Assembly (NCBI RefSeq): GCF_003688915.1
Contig: NZ_REFU01000001.1
Location: forward strand, 2,480,001 to 2,544,000
Source: Rhodococcus sp. SBT000017
Lineage (GTDB): Bacteria > Actinomycetota > Actinomycetes > Mycobacteriales > Mycobacteriaceae
DNA: 64,000 nt
Direction of reading: 5' to 3'
A model generated the notes under the pieces. The model saw only the letters and a program-made list of their open reading frames with translations. It was not told the origin of the DNA and searched no databases. Below are positions 17,256-26,789 of the stretch, piece by piece. Position 1 is the first letter of the stretch. The number at the start of each line of letters is the position of its first letter. The position numbers and the translations under genes were made by a program.

Positions 17256-17471
17256 TCAGTCCTTCTTGTCGAGCGCGTCCGGCTTGTGCACTGCGTCCTT
17301 GCCCGACTTGTCACTCTCGACGCGGTACTGCGGGTCGTCTTTCGACGCCTTCACGGTACGGCCTGCAGCTTCGGTCTCGGAGGTGATCTTCTCCACCACC
17401 TCGCCCTCGGTCGTGGTTCCGTGGGTCTGCCATTCGACCTTGTCGCCCTTGTGCAATTCGTCTTTCGACAT
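17256..17471 (-). CDS. DUF2945 (hypervirulence-associated TUDOR-like) small protein
   Basis: A 71-residue, lysine- and glutamate-rich protein. The start KGDKVEWQTHGTTTEGEVVEKI and later TVKASKDDPQYRVESDKSGK match the small DUF2945/HVA1 TUDOR-like family as I know it. Its biochemical function is unknown; it is a soluble, probably cytoplasmic protein. ATG 17471. It is convergent with the 683-residue gene and separated from it by a hairpin. Confidence 0.85.
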   Translation of the reverse strand: MSKDELHKGDKVEWQTHGTTTEGEVVEKITSETEAAGRTVKASKDDPQYRVESDKSGKDAVHKPDALDKKD

Positions 17472-17529
17472 GTTCGGGTGGTCCTTTCTCCGGTGTGAAC
17501 CCTGCTTACCCGCCGGAGTCTCGTTGCAA

Positions 17530-18543
17530 TCAGCTGGTTCCCAGGGCCGGTGCCAATGTGGTGTACCAGGCCTCGCGCAGCTGATCCTCGAACAGCGGCC
17601 AGGTGTGCGCGCCCTCCTCGCGCATGGACACCGTTGCCGGTACGTCGGCTCGGCGCAGAGCGTCGACGAAGATCGACGTGCAGTGATTGACCATTGCTTC
17701 GACCGCCATGCCGCCGAACGGCGGGATCGCGCCGTCGGGAATGCGATCCACCGGTCCCGGGAGTCCGCGGGACGAGCTGACGTACACCGCGGTTCCGCGT
17801 AGCCGCTCGACGTTGAGCGACGGGTCGTGGTCGCGCCATCCCTGGCTGCCCGGTAGCCCCCACATATTGAAGGGATTGTTGAGCCCGCCGGCGATCATCG
17901 CCGAGATACCTGCGGTGGCAAGCGGGTTGGACGGGGCCGGGCATCCGCTGAAGGATGCGGCCGCGTCGAACACGTCCGGGGCCTGGATCGCGAGGTCGAG
18001 TGCGGGACCCCCACTCATCGACAGCCCGGCCACGCCGCGCCTGCCGGTCGATCCGTAAGCTGCGTCGACGGCGGCAGGCAATTCGCGGCTGAGGTAGGTC
18101 TGCCACATGTTGCTGCCGAGCACCGGATCCGTTGTCTGCCAGTCGGTGTAGAAGCTGAAGCGGCCGCCGATCGGAGCCACGACGGTGACCTTCTTGTCGA
18201 GGAAGAACTTCTCGACGCCGGAATTGTTGAGCCACCCGACGCCGTCCTCGTTGCCGAGCGCACCGTTGAGCAGCACGAGAGTGGGCGCGGGACCACCCTC
18301 GGGGGAATGCAGCACCTCATTGGAGATGACGCGATTCATGGACGGGGAGAACACGTTCAGCACAGCTCGGGTCGCCGACACCTGATGGATGCCGATGGCT
18401 CCCGCAGCCGCGTCGGCCGATCCCGAGTTCCCCGGCAGCGCCTGCGCCGACGTTCCGGTCATCAGCATCGACGCCACTGCGGCGGCGGTCACCACCGCAG
18501 CGGATCGAGTTCGCTTCTTTCTCTTCTGTCCCACACGCAACAT
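17530..18543 (-). CDS. Secreted mycolyltransferase/antigen-85-like esterase
   Basis: A 337-residue protein with a basic N-terminus (RVGQKRKKRTRSAA) and a hydrophobic signal ending near TSAQALPG, about residue 38. The mature part is an alpha/beta hydrolase: FSFYTDWQ resembles the antigen-85 substrate region, and GLSMSGG carries the serine nucleophile; EEGAHTWPLF supplies a likely catalytic His. Such enzymes move mycolates onto trehalose or arabinogalactan in the envelope of mycolic-acid bacteria. A simple exported esterase cannot be excluded. ATG 18543 is preferred over GTG 18552. Confidence 0.82.
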   Translation of the reverse strand: MLRVGQKRKKRTRSAAVVTAAAVASMLMTGTSAQALPGNSGSADAAAGAIGIHQVSATRAVLNVFSPSMNRVISNEVLHSPEGGPAPTLVLLNGALGNEDGVGWLNNSGVEKFFLDKKVTVVAPIGGRFSFYTDWQTTDPVLGSNMWQTYLSRELPAAVDAAYGSTGRRGVAGLSMSGGPALDLAIQAPDVFDAAASFSGCPAPSNPLATAGISAMIAGGLNNPFNMWGLPGSQGWRDHDPSLNVERLRGTAVYVSSSRGLPGPVDRIPDGAIPPFGGMAVEAMVNHCTSIFVDALRRADVPATVSMREEGAHTWPLFEDQLREAWYTTLAPALGTS

Positions 18544-18595
18544 CAGCACCACACGAGGGTCGCACGAATTCCGCTTTCTACCGCTAACGATCGGG

Positions 18596-19759
18596 TTACG
18601 AAACCGATCGGTCCGTTGGTTGGTCGGTAGAGCGGATTCGCGCGGCCTGCATCGTCAGATGGTGCCGCTCGGGAATCGACGACGCCTTCTCCGCTGCCTG
18701 CGCATACAACTCGGCGGCACACTGCAGATCACCGGCCTTCTCGTACAGGTACGCGGCCGCCGCCGTGTGCCGCGGGACGGCCGGATCGACCTCGCCCAGT
18801 GCTACAAGCCCCGCCGTTGGACCCTCGGCCTCCCCGATCGCCACCGCTCGGTTGAGTCGCACCACGGAACTGTCTGTGAGAGCGAGCAACTCGTCGTACC
18901 ACTCGACGATCTGCGGCCAGTCGGTCTCCTCCACACAGCTCGCATCGGCGTGTAGAGCGGCGATGGCCGCCTGCGCCTGAAACTCACCCAACCGATCCCG
19001 GGCGAGCGCAGCCTGCAGAATCCGCACGCCCTCCGCTATCAGCGCTGTGTCCCAACGAGATCGGTCCTGCTCCGCGAGAGGGATGACGTGACCGTCGGGC
19101 CCCGTCCTGGCCGAACGCCGTGCGTGGTGCAGCAGCATCAGCGCCAACAGCCCGGCCGTTTCCTCGTCGTCGGACAGCCCGGCCAACTGCCGGGTCAACC
19201 GAATCGCCTCGGCCGCCAGATCGACGTTCCCGGTGTACCCCTCGTTGAAGACGAGATACAGCACCCGTCGCACCGTCCCCACATCACCGGGGGCGTCGAA
19301 TCGCACGTCGCGCACCGTGCGTTTGGCTCGGCTAATGCGTTGCGCCATGGTCTTCTCCGGCACCAGATACGCCTGCGCGATCTGCCGCGTCGTCAATCCC
19401 CCGACGGCACGCAGCGTCAGTGCCACCGCCGCCGCCGGACCGAGCGAGGGATGCGCGCACAGGAAGAACAACTGCAACGTGTCGTCGACGCCGCCCACAC
19501 TGCCGGGATCCGGCTGGGCAGCGACTCGATCCTCACGGGCTCGTCGCGCCTTCTCGGAGCGTTGCGCGTCCAGAAATTTTCGCCACGCGACGGTCACCAG
19601 CCAACCCTTCGGATCGGCCGGCGCTTCGGCGACCCACGTGGAGGTCGCCTCGAGCATCGCCTCCGCTGCGGCGTCCTCGGCCGACGCGAAGTCGGCTCCG
19701 CGGTGGACGAGGACGCCGATCACGGCGGGTGTCAGTGCCCGCAGCACCCGGGGGTCCAT
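18596..19759 (-). CDS. ECF sigma factor, ECF42/DUF6596 type
   Basis: A 387-residue sigma-70 family protein, longer than ordinary ECF factors. Region 2 is near residues 20-70 (SAEDAAAEAMLEATSTW; GWLVTVAWRKFLDAQRS). Region 4 is near 120-165 (TLRAVGGLTTRQIAQAYLV; ISRAKRTVRDV). A ~200-residue TPR-like C-terminal extension follows, ending PRHTAAAAYLYEKAGDLQCA. This is the ECF42 layout, where the extension rather than an anti-sigma factor is thought to control activity. It starts 8 bp after the DGPF gene stop; ECF42 genes are known to sit with DGPF/YCII genes. Confidence 0.88.
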   Translation of the reverse strand: MDPRVLRALTPAVIGVLVHRGADFASAEDAAAEAMLEATSTWVAEAPADPKGWLVTVAWRKFLDAQRSEKARRAREDRVAAQPDPGSVGGVDDTLQLFFLCAHPSLGPAAAVALTLRAVGGLTTRQIAQAYLVPEKTMAQRISRAKRTVRDVRFDAPGDVGTVRRVLYLVFNEGYTGNVDLAAEAIRLTRQLAGLSDDEETAGLLALMLLHHARRSARTGPDGHVIPLAEQDRSRWDTALIAEGVRILQAALARDRLGEFQAQAAIAALHADASCVEETDWPQIVEWYDELLALTDSSVVRLNRAVAIGEAEGPTAGLVALGEVDPAVPRHTAAAAYLYEKAGDLQCAAELYAQAAEKASSIPERHHLTMQAARIRSTDQPTDRSVS

Positions 19760-19767
19760 GGCGATCG

Positions 19768-20175
19768 TCAGTCGGCGATGGTGGGATGAGCCTCCATGAA
19801 CGGACGCAGCTCGAGCCACTCGTGAATGGGCTCCCCGCCGGCCCCGGGCGCAGCCGACAACTGTCCGGCCAATTCCAACGCTCGATCGTACGAATCGACG
19901 TCGATGATCATCCAGCCTGCGATGAGATCCTTGGTCTCGGCGAACGGACCGTCGGTGACCGGTGGCTTGCCCTCACCGCCGGAGCTGACCCAGGTTCCCT
20001 CGGGGGCAAGGGCCTGGGCGTCGACGAACTCACCGGTGGCTTCGAGCTCGGCGGCGAAATCCTGCATGAACTGGATGTGGTCGCGCACCTCCGCAGGGGT
20101 CCACCGGTCCATCGGGACGTTGTTGATCGGCTCCGGAGCGCCGCGGTAGTGCTTGAGCATGAGGTACTTGGCCAT
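19768..20175 (-). CDS. DGPF/YCII-related protein
   Basis: A 135-residue YCII-superfamily protein with the hallmark TDGPFAETKDLIAGWMIIDV. Function is unknown; members are encoded beside ECF42 sigma factors and are likely controlled by them. ATG 20175, behind a GGAGACACC stretch. It is cotranscribed with the sigma factor (8-bp gap), so the two form the standard pair. Confidence 0.9.
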   Translation of the reverse strand: MAKYLMLKHYRGAPEPINNVPMDRWTPAEVRDHIQFMQDFAAELEATGEFVDAQALAPEGTWVSSGGEGKPPVTDGPFAETKDLIAGWMIIDVDSYDRALELAGQLSAAPGAGGEPIHEWLELRPFMEAHPTIAD

Positions 20176-20270
20176 GGTGTCTCCTGACGTTCGATGCGGC
20201 CATTCTTGCCGCATTCGACCCTGGGACGGAACCGGTCCGCAGATTTCGACACACTCGGCGAAGTGAATTC

Positions 20271-21293
20271 TCAGCGCATCGTGCGCCCGGCCGAGCCCAG
20301 CGTCTGTGTCGCCTCGACCACCCGAGCCGCCATCGCCGTCTCGGCCGGCTTGCCCCAGGATCGGGGGTCGTACGCCTTCTTGTTTCCGTACTCGCCGTCG
20401 ACCTTGAGGACCTGGTCGTACTTGCCGATCATGTGACCGGCGATGGATCTGGTGAACGCGTACTGGGTGTCGGTATCGATGTTCATCTTGATCACCCCGC
20501 TGGCGACGGCGGAGGCGATGTCTTCAGCGCTCGATCCCGATCCGCCGTGGAACACCAGATCGAAGGGCTTGTCCTTACCGGTCTCGGCTCCGAGGACGGA
20601 CTGGATCTCGTCGAGGATCTCGGGTCGTAGGTGCACCGAGTCGGGGTTGTAGACGCCGTGCACGTTGCCGAAGGTCAAGGCTGTCATGTAGCGACCGTGC
20701 TCCCCCGCGCCGAGCGCAGCGATGGTGGCGCGCGCGTCGTCGACCGTCGAGTACAGCTGTTCGTTGATCTCGTGCGACACCCCGTCCTCCTCGCCGCCGA
20801 TCACTCCCACTTCGATTTCCAGGATCGTGTTCGCCTCCATCGACAGATCGAGCAATTCGCGTGCGATACGCAGGTTCTCGTCCAGCGGCACAGCCGAACC
20901 GTCCCACATGTGCGATTGGTACAGCGGGTCGAGCCCGCGGCCGCGTCGTTCGATCGCGTCGGCCAGCAGGGGCCGAACCCAGTCGTCCAGATTCTCGGCG
21001 GGGCAGTGATCGGTGTGCAGCGCCACCGAGATCGAATAGTGTTGCGCCACTTCGTGGGCGTACTGCGCGAGAGCCTTGGAGCCGGCGAAGCGGTTCTGCA
21101 CGGCGTTGCCGGACAGATAGAGCGCGGTACCGACCGACACCTGAATGATCCCGTCACTCTCGGCTTCGGCGAATCCCTGAAGGGCTGCGTTGAGTGTCTG
21201 CGATCCGGTGACGTTGATCGACGGGTAGGCGAACCCACCTTCCTTGGCGCGATCCAGCATGGCGGCATACTGGTCCGGACTGGCAATCGGCAT
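20271..21293 (-). CDS. fbaA: Class II fructose-bisphosphate aldolase
   Basis: A 340-residue zinc aldolase. Visible are the metal site ALHTDHCPAENL (His-Thr-Asp-His), EIEVGVIGGEEDG, LTFGNVHGVY and the phosphate-binding FHGGSGS with VIKMNIDTDTQYAF. It cleaves fructose 1,6-bisphosphate or a similar ketose bisphosphate. It is the last gene of the sugar ABC/kinase operon, 8 bp after the LacI gene, which suggests it serves that sugar route; it may also be the housekeeping enzyme, since actinobacteria usually have one class II FBA. Confidence 0.92.
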   Translation of the reverse strand: MPIASPDQYAAMLDRAKEGGFAYPSINVTGSQTLNAALQGFAEAESDGIIQVSVGTALYLSGNAVQNRFAGSKALAQYAHEVAQHYSISVALHTDHCPAENLDDWVRPLLADAIERRGRGLDPLYQSHMWDGSAVPLDENLRIARELLDLSMEANTILEIEVGVIGGEEDGVSHEINEQLYSTVDDARATIAALGAGEHGRYMTALTFGNVHGVYNPDSVHLRPEILDEIQSVLGAETGKDKPFDLVFHGGSGSSAEDIASAVASGVIKMNIDTDTQYAFTRSIAGHMIGKYDQVLKVDGEYGNKKAYDPRSWGKPAETAMAARVVEATQTLGSAGRTMR

Positions 21294-21301
21294 GAGCTGT
21301 C

Positions 21302-22336
21302 CTATCTTTCGGGTGCGGCCGGCATGTCGGCTCGAGGTGCAGTGCAGCCGCAGGAATTTCGGTGGGTGAAGGTGGTCGGTACTCGGATCGATCGGGGCTC
21401 GTCCTCGTGCCCCTCGATGCGCCGGAGAACCAGGTCGGCTGCGGTTCGGCCGATCGTCTGCACGTCCTGAGCCGCCGCTGTGAGCCGGGGCTCGAACAGA
21501 TCCGACCACTCGAAGTCGTCGTAGCAGACGAAGGCGAGGTCGGCGGGAATCGACAAACCCAGGCCGCGAACCGCTTTCAGCGATCCGATGGTCATCGAAT
21601 TGTTCATCGACACCAGAGCCGACGGCCGATCAGGACCCGACATGAGCTCACGCACCCGAGACTCGGCCACCTCGACGTTGGACCGACCGTCGAGAATCAG
21701 TCGAGGATCGAGTTCTACTCCTCGATCCGCCAGTGCGCGGGTATAGCCATCGAATCGCTCTGTCGTGGAGGAGATCCCTTCGATGCCGCGGACGATCGCG
21801 ATGCGTCGATGTCCGGCGTCGAGGAGGTGAGTCGTGAGCTCGTACGCCGACGCGTCGTTCTCCGGACCCACCTGATCACAGGAGACGTCCAGCATCCGGT
21901 CGATCAACACCAGAGGCGTTCCACTGCGCACGATCTCGGGAATCGTCGAGAATTCGGAGCCCGCCGCGGGCGCGAGAATCATGCCGTCGACCTGACGGTC
22001 CAGCAACGAGTCCGTCACCCTGCGCTCGGACCGCGGCTCGTCGTGCGAATCACCGAGGATCAGCACGTATCCGGCCTCGGACAACCGCTCCTCGACGGCA
22101 TGGACCAGGCTGCCGAAGTACGGGTTGGTGAGCGCGGCGATGGACAGTCCCACGGTGTGAGTCCGACCTGCCGCGAGCGATCGAGCGACGACGTTGCGGC
22201 GGTACCCGATCTCGACAATCGCCGCGTCGACGCGTTGCCGGGTGGCGGGGTTGACGTTGCGTGTTCCGTTGAGCACGTGCGAGACGGTCGAAACCGATAC
22301 CCCTGCCAGGCGTGCGACATCGTCCATAGTGGGCAT
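21302..22336 (-). CDS. LacI-family transcriptional regulator
   Basis: A 344-residue repressor: N-terminal LacI helix-turn-helix MDDVARLAGVSVSTVSHVLN (4-23) with the hinge helix ARSLAAGRT, then a periplasmic-binding-protein-like sugar domain. It ends with a cysteine-rich HRNSCGC. It lies inside the sugar ABC operon and most likely binds the palindromic region at 26790-26811 upstream of the binding-protein gene. Confidence 0.92.
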   Translation of the reverse strand: MPTMDDVARLAGVSVSTVSHVLNGTRNVNPATRQRVDAAIVEIGYRRNVVARSLAAGRTHTVGLSIAALTNPYFGSLVHAVEERLSEAGYVLILGDSHDEPRSERRVTDSLLDRQVDGMILAPAAGSEFSTIPEIVRSGTPLVLIDRMLDVSCDQVGPENDASAYELTTHLLDAGHRRIAIVRGIEGISSTTERFDGYTRALADRGVELDPRLILDGRSNVEVAESRVRELMSGPDRPSALVSMNNSMTIGSLKAVRGLGLSIPADLAFVCYDDFEWSDLFEPRLTAAAQDVQTIGRTAADLVLRRIEGHEDEPRSIRVPTTFTHRNSCGCTAPRADMPAAPER

Positions 22337-22381
22337 ATCAGTCGGCCCAGCGCTGTCGGGTCTCGTGGCTCTGCGGAATCG

Positions 22382-23032
22382 TCATGTCAGCCGAAGGATT
22401 CGATCGGCGCGGCGTGCGGTCGACCCGATCAATTCTGCGTTGCGTTCGTCCGATCCCAGTGCCCAGAACTCCGCGTCCTCGTGCGACTTTCCGTAGGCCT
22501 CGTGCCTGGCCACCAGCCGCTCGTGCCGAACCCTCGTGTGTGGAGCCAGAAACCAGACCTCATCGATCATCGCCCGCGCCGCCGGCCACGCGTCGGACTC
22601 CATCAGCAGGTAGTTGCCCTCGGTGATGACCAGGGGGACAGTCGACGGGACCGGGATCGAGGAACCGATCGACTCCTCGATCTCTCGGCGGAATCTCGGC
22701 GCGTACACGATGGGACCACCGGGCTGCTGATCGTGAACGGCCGCGATCAACCGCGAGTAACCACCGTCGTCGAACGTGTCGTGGGCACCCTTGCGATCGA
22801 GCCGGCCCAGCTCGATCAACACCTCGTTGGCGAGGTGGAATCCGTCCATCGGAACCAGCACCGCGAGCTCCGGCCCGAGCGCATCGACGAGTTGCTGTGC
22901 CACAGTCGACTTTCCGGCACCCGGCGCACCGGTCAGGCCGAGTATCCGCCGCTCACCGGGTACGGCCAGCGTTCGCGCCAGCTCCACGAGTTCGGGGAGG
23001 GTGGCTTCCTGTACGTCCTGGTCAATGCTCAC
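22382..23032 (-). CDS. Uridine kinase/phosphoribulokinase-like kinase (FrcK-like)
   Basis: A 216-residue P-loop kinase with Walker A GAPGAGKST (about residues 35-43), VPMDGFHLANE and ITEGNYLLMESDAWP, the pattern of the nucleoside-kinase/PanK-like family found as FrcK next to fructose ABC transporters in rhizobia. The phosphorylated substrate is unknown. GTG 23032 overlaps the end of the PfkB gene by 11 bp, so they are coupled. Confidence 0.82.
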   Translation of the reverse strand: MSIDQDVQEATLPELVELARTLAVPGERRILGLTGAPGAGKSTVAQQLVDALGPELAVLVPMDGFHLANEVLIELGRLDRKGAHDTFDDGGYSRLIAAVHDQQPGGPIVYAPRFRREIEESIGSSIPVPSTVPLVITEGNYLLMESDAWPAARAMIDEVWFLAPHTRVRHERLVARHEAYGKSHEDAEFWALGSDERNAELIGSTARRADRILRLT

Positions 23033-23945
23033 CGTTGTCGCTTTCGAGTCCGCGGATGGAAAGTTCGTGTAGCCACGCTCTGGGGCCGATCACCGAGCAG
23101 CGCAGTGCGGCAACGTGAGCCGACCTGTCGATGCGCTCGGAAAGCGAGCCTGGCTGCGTGGAGTAGTAGGCATACGCGCCGTGGAACGCATCCCCGGCAC
23201 CCAGAGTATCGACCACTGCAACCGGCTCCACATCGACCGATCCCGACGAACCCTCGGACCACCACTCGACCGGCTCGCCGCCGTGGGTGGTGACGACGGT
23301 ACGCACACCGGATGCAACGAGGTCCGCGGCAGTCGTAGCCGTGTCCGAGGTCCCGGGGGCGCGAAAGTCCGCCGAGCACACCATGTCCGTGGCGTGCGGA
23401 ATCAACTCGCTCATCACCGGTTTCCAGCGACCGGCGTCTACGACCAACGTGGTAACCCGCGCCGCCGCATGTTCCGCGGCGGCGCAGGCGATCAGGGGGT
23501 GGTGCCCGTCGACCAGAACGACGTCGGCACCGGCAACGACGGCCTCGAGATCCTCCGGCGGCGAGGCGTCGGAATTCACGGCGTCGGCCGATACGACCGA
23601 TCGGTCGCCGGTCGCTTCGATCACCGTCACCGCCGAGACGGGCACGGACCTGGTGGAGCCCTCGGCGGCGTCGATCACCCGCACTCCGAAAGCCGCCAGG
23701 TCGGCCTTGACCAGCGCTGCCACCGGATCGTCTCCGAGCGCGGTGACGAGCACTGCCGTTCCACCCAGCGCGGCGAACGTCACTGCCGCGTTGGCAGCAG
23801 GACCTCCCGCCGCGACGAACTGTGCGCTCGAGGTGATCTTCTGGTTGGGTGCCGGCGCTGCCGACACTCGATGGATGACGTCGAGTGTCGCCAGCCCGAC
23901 GAAAACACCGACCGGACTTGTCGATTCAGACGCCGGCGCGTTCAT
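23022..23945 (-). CDS. PfkB-family carbohydrate kinase
   Basis: A 307-residue ribokinase-fold kinase. The N-terminal FVAAGGPAANAAVTFAALGG and the C-terminal PfkB signature VDTLGAGDAFHGAYAYY, with the anion hole and catalytic Asp, are intact. It likely phosphorylates the imported sugar (fructose, ribose or similar). ATG 23945 overlaps the ABC ATPase gene by 20 bp. Confidence 0.9.
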   Translation of the reverse strand: MNAPASESTSPVGVFVGLATLDVIHRVSAAPAPNQKITSSAQFVAAGGPAANAAVTFAALGGTAVLVTALGDDPVAALVKADLAAFGVRVIDAAEGSTRSVPVSAVTVIEATGDRSVVSADAVNSDASPPEDLEAVVAGADVVLVDGHHPLIACAAAEHAAARVTTLVVDAGRWKPVMSELIPHATDMVCSADFRAPGTSDTATTAADLVASGVRTVVTTHGGEPVEWWSEGSSGSVDVEPVAVVDTLGAGDAFHGAYAYYSTQPGSLSERIDRSAHVAALRCSVIGPRAWLHELSIRGLESDNGEH

Positions 23946-24708
23946 CGTCGGTCGGCTCCTCCGCGCCGGTCATGAGCGCGACGACCTCGGACATGGTGCG
24001 GTTCTTCGGATTCACGACGCCCGCCCGCTTTCCGAGGCGGTGGATGTGAATCCGGTCGGCGACCTCGAACACGTGCGGCATGTCGTGGCTGATGAGCACC
24101 ACCGGTATGCCCCGGTCGCGGATCGTGCGAATCAGATCGATCACCATGCCCGACTCCCGCACACCCAGTGCGGCAGTCGGCTCGTCCATGATGATCACTC
24201 CGCGTCCGAACGCTGCTGCCCGCGCTACGGCCACACCCTGACGTTGACCGCCGGAGAGCGTCTCGACGGCCTGATTGACCGACTTGATACCGATCTTCAA
24301 GTCCTGCAAATGCTTCGAGGACTCCTCCCGCATCCTCGGCATGTCCAGACGCCGAAAGAGACTGCCGCTGAGCCCCTTGCGCTTGATCTCCCGTCCGAGA
24401 TACACGTTCGACGCGATGTCGAGGGCCGGAATGACGGCCAGGTCCTGATAGACGGTCTCGATGCCGGCCGCGCGTGCATCCCGGGTGTTCTTGAACGACA
24501 CCGGCGATCCGTTCATCAGGATCTCACCCGAATCCGGAATCACGGCACCGGCCAAAGCCTTGATGAGACTGGACTTTCCGGCACCGTTGTCGCCGATCAC
24601 CGCCAGCACCTCGCCGGCCCGCAACTCGAAATCTGCACCGTTGATGGCCGTCACGCTGCCGTAGGTCTTGACCAGACCACGCGCTTCCAGAGCGAGGGGG
24701 GCATTCAC
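23926..24708 (-). CDS. Sugar ABC transporter ATP-binding protein (FrcA-like)
   Basis: A 260-residue single-NBD ATPase: Walker A GDNGAGKSS, Q-loop VYQDL, signature LSGGQRQG, Walker B VIIMDEPTAALG, and switch His in VLISHD. The single-domain form, unlike the double RbsA/XylG type, matches FrcA of fructose importers. GTG 24708 has an AGGAGG site and overlaps the permease stop (GTGA). Confidence 0.9.
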   Translation of the reverse strand: MNAPLALEARGLVKTYGSVTAINGADFELRAGEVLAVIGDNGAGKSSLIKALAGAVIPDSGEILMNGSPVSFKNTRDARAAGIETVYQDLAVIPALDIASNVYLGREIKRKGLSGSLFRRLDMPRMREESSKHLQDLKIGIKSVNQAVETLSGGQRQGVAVARAAAFGRGVIIMDEPTAALGVRESGMVIDLIRTIRDRGIPVVLISHDMPHVFEVADRIHIHRLGKRAGVVNPKNRTMSEVVALMTGAEEPTDDERAGV

Positions 24709-25694
24709 TGTGACCTCCTACGTGCGAATTGATCGACGGCCACCGCGACGATGACGAGAATGCCGGTCGCGATGTTCTGGTACAGACTGTCGACGCCTGC
24801 CTGGGTGAGTCCGTTGCGCAGAACACCGACGATCAGTGTTCCGACCAGAGTGCCGATGACGGTGCCGCGTCCACCGAACAGACTGGTTCCACCGATGACC
24901 ACCGCGGTGATCGACTCGAGGTTCGCATTCTGATACGCGTTCGGATCGGCGTTGGGGATCCGTCCGAGCGCTGCCCACGCCGCGATCGCCGCGATGACTC
25001 CCGTAGCGATGTACACCGAGAACAGCACGCGACCGGACTTGATGCCGGAGCGATCCGAAGCCTGCGGGCTACCGCCGACCGCGTAAATGTGCCTGCCCCA
25101 TGAGGTTTGGGACAACGCATACCACATCACGGCATACACCAGCAGCATCACCACCACGCCGTACGTCGTGGAGAAGCTACCGATCTTGAACGAGTTGCCC
25201 AACAGCGTCAGCGGCCCGCTCGGCACCTGGTACGTCTCGGAGCCGGCCAGCAACCTGGTGGCCGCCTGGATCGCGGTGAACGTGCCGAGTGTGACGATGA
25301 ACGGTGGAAGTCGCAGAACCGTCACCAATCCGCCGTTGATCGCACCGAACGCAACGCAGACGGCAAGCGTCGAACCCAGTGCGACCACCGGACCGTTCGC
25401 GCCGGCCGACTGCGCCATCACGATCGAACCCATCACCGCCACCGCGCCGATCGACAGATCGATACCGGAGGTGAGGATGATCAGCGTCTGGCCGACGGCC
25501 AGAATGCCGACGACCACCGACTGCTGCAGGATCAGAGAAACGTTCTGCGGGTTGAGAAACGAGCTCGAGATCGAGCTGAAGACGATGACGGCGATGAGGA
25601 GCGCGGCCATCGGCCCGAGCAGCGGTTCACGCAGAATGGTCCCCACGTTGAACCGGCTCGGAGTCTTGGGCTCGGCTGCGGTATCGGTACTCAC
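24705..25694 (-). CDS. Sugar ABC transporter permease (FrcC/RbsC-like)
   Basis: A 329-residue permease of the ribose/xylose/fructose (CUT2) group, with about eight to ten hydrophobic helices and the motifs LTSGIDLSIGAV and VVIGGTSLFGGRG typical of RbsC-type proteins. It forms the membrane channel with FrcA and FrcB. GTG 25694; 34 bp after the binding-protein gene. Confidence 0.92.
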   Translation of the reverse strand: MSTDTAAEPKTPSRFNVGTILREPLLGPMAALLIAVIVFSSISSSFLNPQNVSLILQQSVVVGILAVGQTLIILTSGIDLSIGAVAVMGSIVMAQSAGANGPVVALGSTLAVCVAFGAINGGLVTVLRLPPFIVTLGTFTAIQAATRLLAGSETYQVPSGPLTLLGNSFKIGSFSTTYGVVVMLLVYAVMWYALSQTSWGRHIYAVGGSPQASDRSGIKSGRVLFSVYIATGVIAAIAAWAALGRIPNADPNAYQNANLESITAVVIGGTSLFGGRGTVIGTLVGTLIVGVLRNGLTQAGVDSLYQNIATGILVIVAVAVDQFARRRSQ

Positions 25695-25728
25695 GAATCA
25701 GATCCCTGTGTTCGCCGGTGCGTCGCGA

Positions 25729-26727
25729 TCAGCCCCAGCAATTCTCTTCGCCCCATGCGGTGTCCTGCGAATCGATTCCGTCGACGGGCTGGTCGGTGAC
25801 CAACTGCGAGCCGGTGTCGTTGAAGCCGCTGGGCTTGGTGCCGTCCTCGGCGAACTTCACCACTGCATCGACGCCCTGCTCTGCCATCTTTGCCGGGAAC
25901 TGCAGCACCGTCGCGCCGATGACGCCGGACTTGACGTTCGCGATGCCGGTGCAGCTGCCGTCGATCGAGCCGATGGTGATCTGATCGGCGCGGCCTGCAG
26001 ACTGAATCGCCTGGTACGCACCCGCTGCTGCGGGCTCGTTGATCGTGTAGAGCGCATTGACGCCCGGCGCGCGCTGCAGCAGGTTCTCCATGGCGGTCTG
26101 CGCCTTGGTCTGATCGCCGTTGGTGTTCTCCTGGCCGACGATCTCCGGCGAACTGTCGGTCAGGCCCATGCCCTCGAGGAACCCGTCGTGACGGAAGGTG
26201 TCGACCGTGCCGCCCGCGGTGCCGTCGAGCATGATGACCTGGGGTGCGGTGGTTCCGAGCGTGCCCTTGACCCATTCGCCCTGGCTCACTCCGGCAGCCT
26301 TGTTGTCGGTGGCGAACGTGGCGTCGACCGCGTCCTCGGGGTCGGTTGCGGTGTCGAGGGCGATGACGACGACACCGGCGTCACGTGCCTTCTCGATCGC
26401 GTCCAGGACTCCGGTGGACGAGTTCGGGGTGATCAGAATTCCCTTCACACCCTGGCCGACCAGGTTCTCGATCGCCGCGACCTGGCCCTCGTTGTCACCG
26501 TCGAATGCACCGGCCAGAGCCACCAGCTCGGCTCCGCTGGAATCCGCCTGCGCCTGCGCTGCCTCGCGCAGCTTCACGAAGTACGGATTGGAATCCGTCT
26601 TGGTGATGAGCCCGACCTTGACGCTGTCCGAATCCGAACTGCTGCAGGCGGTCAGTCCGAGCACGAGCGAACCGGCCATGAGCGCGGTTCCGATCGTCAG
26701 CGCGGACTTCCGACGGTGATTGAACAT
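25729..26727 (-). CDS. Sugar ABC transporter substrate-binding lipoprotein (FrcB-like)
   Basis: A 332-residue lipoprotein: signal MFNHRRKSALTIGTALMAGS with lipobox LTAC, mature Cys about residue 28. The remainder is a CUT2 periplasmic-binding fold (GLITKTDSNPYFVKLREAAQ; GVKGILITPN; VVVIALDTA). The FrcBCAK gene order suggests fructose or another hexose/pentose. ATG 26727 is chosen over the in-frame 26751 start because a GGGAG site lies just upstream. First gene of the operon; candidate operators lie at 26790-26874. Confidence 0.92.
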   Translation of the reverse strand: MFNHRRKSALTIGTALMAGSLVLGLTACSSSDSDSVKVGLITKTDSNPYFVKLREAAQAQADSSGAELVALAGAFDGDNEGQVAAIENLVGQGVKGILITPNSSTGVLDAIEKARDAGVVVIALDTATDPEDAVDATFATDNKAAGVSQGEWVKGTLGTTAPQVIMLDGTAGGTVDTFRHDGFLEGMGLTDSSPEIVGQENTNGDQTKAQTAMENLLQRAPGVNALYTINEPAAAGAYQAIQSAGRADQITIGSIDGSCTGIANVKSGVIGATVLQFPAKMAEQGVDAVVKFAEDGTKPSGFNDTGSQLVTDQPVDGIDSQDTAWGEENCWG

Positions 26728-26789
26728 GTGGACTCCCTTGTCCCCGGCCACGCGGTCGCGTCGCTCGATTGCAGGAGCCTAAGACCGAT

